64,000 nucleotides of DNA, taken from contig PAZL01000040.1 in assembly GCA_002715485.1 (NCBI GenBank), positions 82,507-146,506 on the forward strand. The letters are read 5' to 3'. Source of the DNA: Aequorivita sp. (GTDB lineage: Bacteria > Bacteroidota > Bacteroidia > Flavobacteriales > Flavobacteriaceae). Each line of letters opens with the position of its first letter. Position 1 is the stretch's first letter. Position numbers and translations under genes: made by a program. This document shows, in pieces, positions 20,571 to 28,712 of the stretch. The notes beneath the pieces are model-generated. The model worked only from the letters and a program-made list of their open reading frames with translations, was not told the DNA's origin and searched no databases.

Positions 20571-20600
20571 AAATGCCGGATATGAATCCGGCATTTTTTT
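20571..20600. terminator. Rho-independent terminator (AAATGCCGGA-tatgaa-TCCGGCATTT-T-run)
   Basis: 10-bp perfect inverted repeat followed by T-run, between convergent genes. Confidence 0.9.
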
Positions 20601-20611
20601 TTGCACACTGC

Positions 20612-21385
20612 CTACTGTTTTTTCGCTTCATTCCAAAAAACATCCATCTCTGCCAGCGTCATATCTTTTAAGGATTTATTGACCTCCTTGGCTTTGCTTT
20701 CCAAATATTGAAAGCGTTTTATGAATTTTTTATTGGTACGTTCCAACGCATTTTCTGGGTTTACTTTTAAGAATCTTGCGTAATTTATCATTGAGAACAA
20801 AACATCACCAAATTCAGCCTCTATTTTTTCCTGATTATTTTCGTTGACTTCGTGTTGCAGTTCACCCAGTTCTTCCTGCAATTTTTCAAAAACCTGCTGT
20901 GGCTCCTCCCAATCAAATCCTACACCTGCAACTTTATCCTGTATTCTACTTGCTTTTACCAAAGCCGGTAAAGATTTTGGAACACCTTCCAAAACACTTT
21001 TCTTACCCTCTTTCAATTTTAGTTTTTCCCAATTTTGCTTTACTTCTTCTTCATTGGCAACTTTCACATCTCCATAAATATGTGGATGACGGGAAATAAG
21101 CTTTTCGCAAATGTCATTGCAAACATCGGCGATGTCAAAATCATTGGTCTCGCTGCCTATTTTTGCGTAAAAAACAATATGTAGCAGCACATCACCTAAT
21201 TCCTTTTTAACTTCCTGCAAATCATTGTCTAAAATGGCATCGCCCAATTCATAGGTTTCCTCGATTGTTAAATGCCGAAGCGTTTCCATGGTCTGCTTTT
21301 TATCCCAAGGGCACTGCTCACGCAGTTCGTCCATAATGGTCAGTAACCTATCAAAAGCTTTTAGTTGGTCTTGTCGAGAATTCAT
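20612..21385 (-). CDS. mazG: Nucleoside triphosphate pyrophosphohydrolase MazG
   Basis: LREQCPWDKKQTMETLRHLTIEETYELGDAI; ELGDVLLHIVFYAKI. Confidence 0.95.
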   Translation of the reverse strand: MNSRQDQLKAFDRLLTIMDELREQCPWDKKQTMETLRHLTIEETYELGDAILDNDLQEVKKELGDVLLHIVFYAKIGSETNDFDIADVCNDICEKLISRHPHIYGDVKVANEEEVKQNWEKLKLKEGKKSVLEGVPKSLPALVKASRIQDKVAGVGFDWEEPQQVFEKLQEELGELQHEVNENNQEKIEAEFGDVLFSMINYARFLKVNPENALERTNKKFIKRFQYLESKAKEVNKSLKDMTLAEMDVFWNEAKKQ

Positions 21386-21391
21386 TTTTAA

Positions 21392-21426
21392 TTTTAGGTT
21401 CCAGATTTTAAGTTTCAGGTTAAAAG
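21392..21426. repeat. Degenerate heptanucleotide tandem repeat (5 units)
   Basis: TTTTAGG TTCCAGA TTTTAAG TTTCAGG TTAAAAG in a single 7-nt phase. Confidence 0.65.
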
Positions 21427-21480
21427 TAGAAAAAACTTAAAACCTATCTTACATTCATTGAGTTTATTTGAAAAAGTAAA

Positions 21481-21513
21481 AAATCCCAAAATCCATAATG
21501 GATTGAGGGATTT
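21481..21513 (-). terminator. Hairpin terminator downstream of DUF5606 gene
   Basis: AAATCCC-aa-AATCCA-taa-TGGATT-ga-GGGATTT stem; T-run on the minus strand. Confidence 0.75.
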
Positions 21514-21550
21514 TCATGCTAATATATAACTGACAACTTAAAATTCCTCG

Positions 21551-22102
21551 CTATGTTTTACGGGATGATGCACTTTTAGTCGCGCCACCCTTTTTTGCTG
21601 AAGAAGCTTTTGGTGTTGCTGAGTTTTGTGCAACAGCTTTTTTAGCGGCTGGTTTCTTTGCTTCTTTAGGTTTATCGCTTGAATCCTTTTCAGCTTTTTG
21701 GGTCTCTTCTTTCGCTTCTGAAAAATCGTTAATGCCGTTTTTGATTAGCATATTGTACCATTGCACTATTTTTTTTATATCGCTTGCGTAAACACGATCC
21801 TCATCATAATCTGGCATTACACCGAAGAAAAATTCTTCAAGCTCTTCTTTTGAAGCTTTATGGCTTATAGTCTCTTTTCCTTCTTCTTTTTCAGATATTT
21901 TTTTAAAAACTTCGCGAAGCGGAACCTCTTCGGTCAAAGTATATACAGCAATTTCTGAAAGCAAGCTCACATTGTGTCGCCCGCTAACGTTAATTGTTTT
22001 GCCGTCCAGTAACGATTCAGCGAGAAAGCCAGTACGGGTTTGGGTTTTTAATTTATAAAGTCCAGGTTTACCTGAAATGGAAAGCACTTTTTCTAAGCTC
22101 AT
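21551..22102 (-). CDS. DUF5606 domain protein with Lys/Ala-rich C-terminal tail
   Basis: N-terminal LEKVLSISGKPGLYKLKTQTRTGFLAESL; tail KEAKKPAAKKAVAQNSATPKASSAKKGGATKSASSRKT. Confidence 0.85.
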   Translation of the reverse strand: MSLEKVLSISGKPGLYKLKTQTRTGFLAESLLDGKTINVSGRHNVSLLSEIAVYTLTEEVPLREVFKKISEKEEGKETISHKASKEELEEFFFGVMPDYDEDRVYASDIKKIVQWYNMLIKNGINDFSEAKEETQKAEKDSSDKPKEAKKPAAKKAVAQNSATPKASSAKKGGATKSASSRKT

Positions 22103-22167
22103 AAAATACTTTTAAAATGTTTTATCGGATGCAAATATCTTTGGTTTGGTTTATATAAACAAGTGTG

Positions 22168-22758
22168 TTAACGTTTCTTTTTTGCATTAGGGAATTTCAT
22201 TCGGTAATCAACCCCTACTTTGCCTTTAGAAATGTTTGCCAACTTGCTTTTTATCAATCGTTTCTTTAACGGCGAAAGTTTGTCGGTAAAAAGTATTCCC
22301 TCAATATGGTCATACTCGTGCTGAATGATTCGGGCTACAATCCCACTGAAGTTTTCAGTATGCTTTTTGAAGTTTTCGTCATAATATTCCATTACGATGT
22401 TTGGCTGGCGAAAAACATCTTCCCGTACATCGGGGATGCTCAAACAACCCTCGTTAAAAGCCCATTCATCACCTGACTCCTCAATTATACGAGCATTAAT
22501 AAATACTTTTTTAAATGTTGAAACAAAATTTTGTTCTTCTTCACTTAAATCTTCATCGTCCCCAAAAGGTGTTGCATCAACAATAAATAGGCGAATGGGC
22601 ATATTTACCTGTGGCGCGGCAAGACCAATGCCACGGGCTTCGTACATGGTTTCAAACATGTTTTCCAGAACTTGATCAAGATTTGGGTAATCTTTTGTAA
22701 TTTCTTCGGTCTCTTTTCGCAATACGGGATCTCCGTAGGCTACAATCGGTAGTATCAT
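22168..22758 (-). CDS. def: Peptide deformylase
   Basis: GIGLAAPQV, EGCLSIPDV, QHEYDHIEG. Confidence 0.97.
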   Translation of the reverse strand: MILPIVAYGDPVLRKETEEITKDYPNLDQVLENMFETMYEARGIGLAAPQVNMPIRLFIVDATPFGDDEDLSEEEQNFVSTFKKVFINARIIEESGDEWAFNEGCLSIPDVREDVFRQPNIVMEYYDENFKKHTENFSGIVARIIQHEYDHIEGILFTDKLSPLKKRLIKSKLANISKGKVGVDYRMKFPNAKKKR

Positions 22759-22762
22759 TAAT

Positions 22763-23173
22763 TTATTTATTATATAAAAACTCTTGTAAAATTATAGTTG
22801 CGCTAATTTCATCAACAAGCGCTTTGTTTTGGCGCTGCTTCTTCTTTAGACCGCTATCTATCATAGTCTGAAACGCCATTTTGCTTGTGTAACGCTCATC
22901 TACGCGTTTCACTTCTAAGTCGGGGAAGACTTCTGAAAATTTCTTTAAAAACAGTTGAATTTGTTCTTCAATGGTGGAATGGGTTCCATCTTTTTGTTTT
23001 GGTTCGCCAACCAAAACCAAGTCTACTTTTTCTGAGGCAATATATTTTTTCAAAAAATCCATTAAATCAGTAGTGGCCACCGTGGTCAACCCTGAAGCAA
23101 TAAGCTGCAACTCGTCCGTAATGGCGATGCCAGTTCGCTTGCTACCGTAATCCAATGCTAAAACTCTTCCCAT
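22763..23173 (-). CDS. ruvX: Holliday junction resolvase RuvX/YqgF
   Basis: LALDYGSKRTGIAITD, VGEPKQKDGTHS, VDERYTS, EISATIILQEFL. Confidence 0.95.
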   Translation of the reverse strand: MGRVLALDYGSKRTGIAITDELQLIASGLTTVATTDLMDFLKKYIASEKVDLVLVGEPKQKDGTHSTIEEQIQLFLKKFSEVFPDLEVKRVDERYTSKMAFQTMIDSGLKKKQRQNKALVDEISATIILQEFLYNK

Positions 23174-23268
23174 AACGACTGCAAAAATAAGGGTTTCGGA
23201 AATAGTATGCTAAAAATGGGCATTTTATTGAATGTGAGGTTTTATATTTGTAAAAAGAATCTATACAC

Positions 23269-24084
23269 ATGACCGAACTCCAACAAATCATAGAAAAAGC
23301 TTGGGAAGACCGTTCCCTTCTTTCTGAAACTGAAACCATTGTCGCCATTCGTGAAGTTGTAAACCTTTGTGACGAAGGCAAACTGCGCTGTGCTGAACCA
23401 ACCGCTGATGGCTGGCAAGTAAACGAATGGGTTAAAAAAGCCATCGTACTTTATTTCCCTATTCAAAAAATGCGCACCATGGAAGCAGGCATCTTTGAAT
23501 ATCACGATAAAATACCTTTAAAATCTGGCTATGAAGCTAAAGGCATTCGCGTAGTACCGCACGCAGTTGCTCGCCACGGGGCATATATTTCAAAAGGAGT
23601 AATCCTAATGCCAAGTTATGTGAACATCGGCGCGTATGTTGATGAAGGCACTATGGTAGATACTTGGGCCACCGTTGGTAGCTGCGCGCAGATTGGCAAA
23701 AACGTTCACCTTAGTGGCGGTGTGGGCATTGGCGGGGTTTTGGAACCACTGCAGGCCGCTCCCGTTATCATTGAGGATGGTGCATTTATAGGCTCACGCT
23801 GCATAGTGGTAGAAGGCGTACGCGTAGGAAAAGAAGCTGTTTTGGGTGCAAATGTCGTGCTTACCGCTTCCACTAAAATTATTGATGTTACAGGTGAAAC
23901 GCCTGTAGAAAAGAAAGGTTCAGTTCCAGCACGTTCAGTAGTCATTCCCGGTAGTTACACCAAAAAATTTCCGGCGGGAGAGTACCACGTGCCATGTGCT
24001 TTGATTATTGGAAAGCGCAAGGAAAGTACTAATCTAAAAACTTCATTGAATGATGCATTGCGGGAGTACGGGGTAGCTGTATAA
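23269..24084 (+). CDS. dapD: 2,3,4,5-tetrahydropyridine-2,6-dicarboxylate N-succinyltransferase
   Basis: Left-handed beta-helix transferase; GTMVDTWATVGSCAQIGKNVHLSGGVGIGGVLEP. Confidence 0.97.
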   Translation: MTELQQIIEKAWEDRSLLSETETIVAIREVVNLCDEGKLRCAEPTADGWQVNEWVKKAIVLYFPIQKMRTMEAGIFEYHDKIPLKSGYEAKGIRVVPHAVARHGAYISKGVILMPSYVNIGAYVDEGTMVDTWATVGSCAQIGKNVHLSGGVGIGGVLEPLQAAPVIIEDGAFIGSRCIVVEGVRVGKEAVLGANVVLTASTKIIDVTGETPVEKKGSVPARSVVIPGSYTKKFPAGEYHVPCALIIGKRKESTNLKTSLNDALREYGVAV

Positions 24085-24149
24085 CTTAAAGCTATTGCGC
24101 TTCAGTTTAAAAAACTCCAAACCATAATAATCCTTACATTTTTATAAAA

Positions 24150-24812
24150 ATGAAAAACTTACTCCTGCTCTTTTTTATCGTTTGCACACCAATCCTATAT
24201 TCGCAAACGGTTGAAGAAATAGACGCTGCTGCAGCTGAAACATGTACTTATCTAGAAACTTTGGATTATATAGAAAGTGATGAAATAAAACTTGATATTC
24301 TGTACAGAAATAATTTCAGTGCTTTCTTGGAAAAGCTGCCTGAGGAAAAAATTGAAGAAGCAGAACGAAAACTTTATTACCGCCTACAGCGCAATTGTGT
24401 AGCTTTTCAGCAGCTTTTGCAAAAACTTGAACCACACGTAGATGACGCTAAAATTGTTGCCGAAAAACCAAAAATCACTATTTCTAAAAAAGAATTGAAA
24501 GCTTTTAAAAAGACGGAAGATTTCAGTTATTTCGAAGCAAGTGGTGAACGTACAATGGTAAAAATAAAAGACGGCTACTGGCAGGATCACTTTACTGACA
24601 ATACCTATTCCAAACTTTTCTTTAAATGGACCGGCACTTATGATTTTGAATTAGAGTTTATAGAAAGTGATAATGAGACTCGCTCAAATATGAGTGTCCC
24701 GGGTGATACATATCAATATTCCTTAATTGAAAAAAAGGAAGGGTTTTATGTCATAAGTGTAACAATGGAGGGGCAGGATATGTATCAAATATTCAAAATG
24801 TATTATGAATAA
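24150..24812 (+). CDS. Hypothetical secreted protein
   Basis: Signal peptide LLLLFFIVCTPILYSQT; no recognised domain. Confidence 0.75.
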   Translation: MKNLLLLFFIVCTPILYSQTVEEIDAAAAETCTYLETLDYIESDEIKLDILYRNNFSAFLEKLPEEKIEEAERKLYYRLQRNCVAFQQLLQKLEPHVDDAKIVAEKPKITISKKELKAFKKTEDFSYFEASGERTMVKIKDGYWQDHFTDNTYSKLFFKWTGTYDFELEFIESDNETRSNMSVPGDTYQYSLIEKKEGFYVISVTMEGQDMYQIFKMYYE

Positions 24813-24836
24813 AAGCTAGATTATAGATTAGCTGTG

Positions 24837-26567
24837 CTACCAGCTCCCGCCGCCACCGCCGCCAAAACCACCTCCCGAAGATCCACCTCCCCCAGAACTA
24901 CTACTGGACGGAGAACTGACCATTGTAGATTTGGTTGTTGATATGGAATCTGAAAAAGAACGCGAAAAGTTGTGCATGGTAAATGCCCCCGTAGATGATG
25001 TATACCAACTAGGCGGCTGAAGATTTAAGGCTTCAAACTTTTTTGCCCATTGATCAAAAAGTCCAAAAGCGAGAGCGTACCCCATAGTATTTTCAAAATA
25101 CGAAGGACTATCTTGCAATAGCATTTTTAGCTTATTTTCTTCAGCGATCTTAATAAAATTCCTAAATCCTTTTAATTCTGAAAATGCTGCATTGCCCTTG
25201 GCATTTTTCTTTACCATATAAACGCTCATAAACAAAAGAAATATGGTTACAGGAATAACGGCTAATGCGGCAAAAAGACCCCAAGTAATTAAAAAGACAA
25301 AAAATAGAAATAACCCAATAAGCAGTGTGCCAATAATAGTCCGGGTCTGCATTTTTTTGGCCTGCGGGTCGTAAAAAACTTGGGCTTTGGCTTTTAAAAG
25401 TGCTTTAGCACTCGTCATTTTTGTGTGAAAATTATCTTTTAGGCTACTAATTAAAACTTCTTTCCTTGACCCTGATGTACTGCCAAAAAGGCCAGTGAAA
25501 ATTTTCTGTTCATAGTCTGGAGCACCATCGGGTAAGGGCCTAAGTCTTGTGAGTTTAGTATCGTCTTTACCGAACCAACCTTTTTTTGGAATTTGCTCCA
25601 TTGCAATTAAACCTCTTGAACCCCAATAGGGAATCAATGAAATTAGGTCTTGCGTATCTTCTGTGTCGTCAATTAAAAACCCAGCCATTGCAGGATCCAT
25701 ACCGTTGGGCGGAAAAAAACTGGTCGTGGGCACTACCTTATCATCCTTACCATATTTATTCCAAATTAAATAAAAAAGCACTAAAAGCACACCAAGAATC
25801 AGCGTCCAACCATAATTAGTCCAAAAAGGCCACCACGGCTTTATTTCCTTGACAGAACCCGACGGAAGTTTCAGCAGTACCGTAACGTTCTGACCAGTGT
25901 ATGACTTAAATCGCGGCAAACTTCTGGCCTTAAAAACACCATCTTCATAATTAATATCATACTCATTGCTTTCATTGGTTTCGCCACTAAAACCCGTATA
26001 TACAAATATATTGTCTAAGTCCACATCAACATTTACCGGTGGATGAATGTTGAAATCTATTCTTTCAAAAACAGTATACCATTCATCAGATTTGACGTTC
26101 CAGTAAAAAATAATATGTGAATCCTTAAAGAGAAAAGCGTTGTAAACCCTGTATTTAATTTCGTAATGTTGTGGCCCAATGATGGTTTTGTTTTTATCGC
26201 CAATCTTTATCTGAAGGTTGTCAGTAATCTTTTGTATAAAATCGAAGTCAGCTTCAAAATTATGATTGGGCACGTCAATCTTCCTAATTTTAATTTTACG
26301 CTTTTCCTGGGTACCTTCCTCAGTAAGTACATCATAACTGGTTCTTATATTCCGATAAATACCATGTTTGTGAGCTGTGAAAGTAATGTCATAATATTCA
26401 ACAATATCAAAATAGCCTTCTTCGCTTATATAAATATCAACTACACACTTGTTGACTATAAAATCTTGAGCTGAAGCTTTCAGAAAAAAAAGCATCCCGA
26501 AAAGTAGCAGGAATAGTTTTTTATAGAAAAAATTAGAATCCTTATTTAAAGCTACAGTGCTATTCAT
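24837..26567 (-). CDS. DUF2207 domain membrane protein with Gly/Ser-rich C-terminus
   Basis: FTAHKHGIYRNIRTSY, central TM segments, GGGGSSGGGFGGGGGGSW tail; the ORF call from 26609 uses TTG, whereas MNSTVALNK at 26567 is likelier. Confidence 0.9.
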   Translation of the reverse strand: MNSTVALNKDSNFFYKKLFLLLFGMLFFLKASAQDFIVNKCVVDIYISEEGYFDIVEYYDITFTAHKHGIYRNIRTSYDVLTEEGTQEKRKIKIRKIDVPNHNFEADFDFIQKITDNLQIKIGDKNKTIIGPQHYEIKYRVYNAFLFKDSHIIFYWNVKSDEWYTVFERIDFNIHPPVNVDVDLDNIFVYTGFSGETNESNEYDINYEDGVFKARSLPRFKSYTGQNVTVLLKLPSGSVKEIKPWWPFWTNYGWTLILGVLLVLFYLIWNKYGKDDKVVPTTSFFPPNGMDPAMAGFLIDDTEDTQDLISLIPYWGSRGLIAMEQIPKKGWFGKDDTKLTRLRPLPDGAPDYEQKIFTGLFGSTSGSRKEVLISSLKDNFHTKMTSAKALLKAKAQVFYDPQAKKMQTRTIIGTLLIGLFLFFVFLITWGLFAALAVIPVTIFLLFMSVYMVKKNAKGNAAFSELKGFRNFIKIAEENKLKMLLQDSPSYFENTMGYALAFGLFDQWAKKFEALNLQPPSWYTSSTGAFTMHNFSRSFSDSISTTKSTMVSSPSSSSSGGGGSSGGGFGGGGGGSW

Positions 26568-26601
26568 AACTAATAGTCTAACAATCCAACTATCTAAAAA
26601 T
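26568..26601. repeat. Degenerate octanucleotide tandem words between lemA-like gene and DUF2207 gene
   Basis: Minus strand TTAGATAG TTGGATTG TTAGACTA TTAGTTAT. Confidence 0.5.
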
Positions 26602-27162
26602 TTATTCAAAACTCACTTTCACATTTTCACGGCTTACTTGGTCGGTTTCAAAATAATCAAAGTGCTGATAGTTCAGCATGCCTGCGAAAAGCACTCCGGG
26701 GAAACTTTCGCCATAGGTGTTGTTTTCGCGCACGGTTCCATTATAATATCTTCGGCTGCGCTCTAGGTTCTCCTCTATCTCGTTGAGTTTTTGCTGCAAG
26801 TCCAAAAAATTAGGATTTGCCTTTAAATCTGGATAAGCTTCCCCCAATGCAAAAATACTTCGTAGGGTCTGCTGTAGTTGGTTTTCGGCTTTTATCTGTG
26901 CATTTATATCGTCTGATGGTACTGCCATAGCGGTATTACGTGCCTGAATTACACTTTCCAATGTATTTTTTTCATGAGCCGCATATCCCTTAACGGTTTC
27001 CACAAGATTTGGGATTAGATCATAACGGCGTTTAAGGGCGACATCTATATTACTCCACGCGTCTTTTACCATATTTCTGTTTTTCACAAAACGGTTATAG
27101 ACTATAATGAGCAGGATAGCCACAACGGCAACAATGCCAATAACAAGTAAAATAATATTCAT
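26602..27162 (-). CDS. lemA: LemA family protein
   Basis: YNRFVKNRNMVKDAWSNIDVALKRRYDLIPNLVETVKGYAAHE; YNGTVRENNTYGESFPGVLFA. Confidence 0.95.
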   Translation of the reverse strand: MNIILLVIGIVAVVAILLIIVYNRFVKNRNMVKDAWSNIDVALKRRYDLIPNLVETVKGYAAHEKNTLESVIQARNTAMAVPSDDINAQIKAENQLQQTLRSIFALGEAYPDLKANPNFLDLQQKLNEIEENLERSRRYYNGTVRENNTYGESFPGVLFAGMLNYQHFDYFETDQVSRENVKVSFE

Positions 27163-27224
27163 AATAGCGGTTATTTAAATTGCTTATTGCTTCAAGATGA
27201 AGTATCTAAGATACTATAAAGTTT

Positions 27225-27287
27225 TTGTTAATGGTTAATTGTTGTTCGTTATTTGGAATTTGTCATTTGTTGTTTGTTATTTGTTCT
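27225..27287. repeat. Degenerate heptanucleotide tandem repeat (9 units)
   Basis: TTGTTAA TGGTTAA TTGTTGT TCGTTAT TTGGAAT TTGTCAT TTGTTGT TTGTTAT TTGTTCT. Confidence 0.8.
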
Positions 27288-27290
27288 ACT

Positions 27291-27896
27291 ATGGAATTGT
27301 TCAAGTTTGAAATGGATAGTGAGCGCAATCTTTTGCCGCGGGATGGTATTGTAAATTACTTTGGGAAAATTTTTTCTGAAGAAGAAGCCAACCATTATTA
27401 CAGCATACTTCTTAATACCATTGTCTGGAAAAACGATGAAGCCATCATCTTTGGAAGAAAAATTGTTACCAAACGTAAAGTAGCGTGGTACGGCGAGCGG
27501 GAATTTGAATACACTTATTCCAAGATCACCAAAAAGGCGCATATATGGACGCCGGAACTGCTTCATTTAAAAGAAAGAATTGAGGCCAAAAGCGGTGAAA
27601 GTTTTAATAGTTGCCTATTAAATCTTTACCATAGTGGTGATGAGAGTATGGCGTGGCACAGCGATGCCGAAAAAGACCTGAAAAGGAACGGCGCCATAGC
27701 CTCAGTAAGTTTTGGGGCAGAACGCAAGTTTGCATTTAAGCATAAGAAAACCAAGGAAACCGTTTCCCTATACCTAGAGCACGGCAGCCTATTGATTATG
27801 AAAGGTACTACGCAAACCCACTGGCTGCACCGCCTGCCACCTACAAAAAAAATACAATCGCCGAGGGTCAATCTTACTTTTAGAACGATTGTTTAA
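27291..27896 (+). CDS. alkB: Alpha-ketoglutarate-dependent dioxygenase AlkB
   Basis: YHSGDESMAWHSDAEKDL, GSLLIMKGTTQTHWLHRLP, RVNLTFR; start reassigned to MELFKFEM. Confidence 0.93.
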   Translation: MELFKFEMDSERNLLPRDGIVNYFGKIFSEEEANHYYSILLNTIVWKNDEAIIFGRKIVTKRKVAWYGEREFEYTYSKITKKAHIWTPELLHLKERIEAKSGESFNSCLLNLYHSGDESMAWHSDAEKDLKRNGAIASVSFGAERKFAFKHKKTKETVSLYLEHGSLLIMKGTTQTHWLHRLPPTKKIQSPRVNLTFRTIV

Positions 27897-27955
27897 TATC
27901 AAAGTATCTATTTTGGGCCTCGTATATAGATTCGTATCTTTAAAAAATAAATTCT

Positions 27956-28708
27956 ATGAAATATCTATTAATAATCTGTTCTGTGATAATTTTTAGCTCC
28001 TGCAAGCCAGAAGAGAAAAAACGCACCGCTCAGCAAATTGTAGACAAAACAATTGCCAATGCCGGAGGCGAAAACTATGGGGTAGCCATGATAAATTTCA
28101 CCTTCCGCAATACCAAATACAGCAGCAAGCGCCGAAATGGCCAATATGAATTTACCCGTACCATTACAGATTCGCTTGGCGAGACCTTGGACGTGCTTAC
28201 TAACACTGGTTTTGAACGTTATGTGAATGCCAATAAGATTATTGTTCCCGACTCTACGGCTACCAAATATGCAAACTCGGTAAATTCCGTACATTATTTT
28301 GTACAGTTGCCCTACGGCCTAAACGACCCCGCAGTTAAAAAGGAACTTGTAGGCAACGCTGAAATAGATGGTGAAAAATATTATGAAATACAGGTAACTT
28401 TTGAAGAAGATAGCGGCGGAACAGACCACGAAGATGTTTATATGTATTGGATAAACCAGCAGAATTTCACTGTAGATTATTTCGCCTATAAATTCTACAC
28501 TGGTGATGGCGGTATCCGTTTCCGCAAAGCCTATAATCCAAGAATGGTAAATGGCATCCGTTTTGTGGATTACGAAAATTACAAATTGGAGCCTTGGAAG
28601 ACAGTCGATTTAAAAACCGTGGACTCTCTTTATTTGGATGGTAAACTAGAGCTACTCTCCGAGATTAAAACAGAAAATATTTCTGTGGAAATTTTAGAGA
28701 ACAAGTAG
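27956..28708 (+). CDS. Lipoprotein, DUF6503-like
   Basis: Lipobox IFSSC; family assignment from general resemblance only. Confidence 0.6.
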   Translation: MKYLLIICSVIIFSSCKPEEKKRTAQQIVDKTIANAGGENYGVAMINFTFRNTKYSSKRRNGQYEFTRTITDSLGETLDVLTNTGFERYVNANKIIVPDSTATKYANSVNSVHYFVQLPYGLNDPAVKKELVGNAEIDGEKYYEIQVTFEEDSGGTDHEDVYMYWINQQNFTVDYFAYKFYTGDGGIRFRKAYNPRMVNGIRFVDYENYKLEPWKTVDLKTVDSLYLDGKLELLSEIKTENISVEILENK

Positions 28709-28712
28709 TTTT

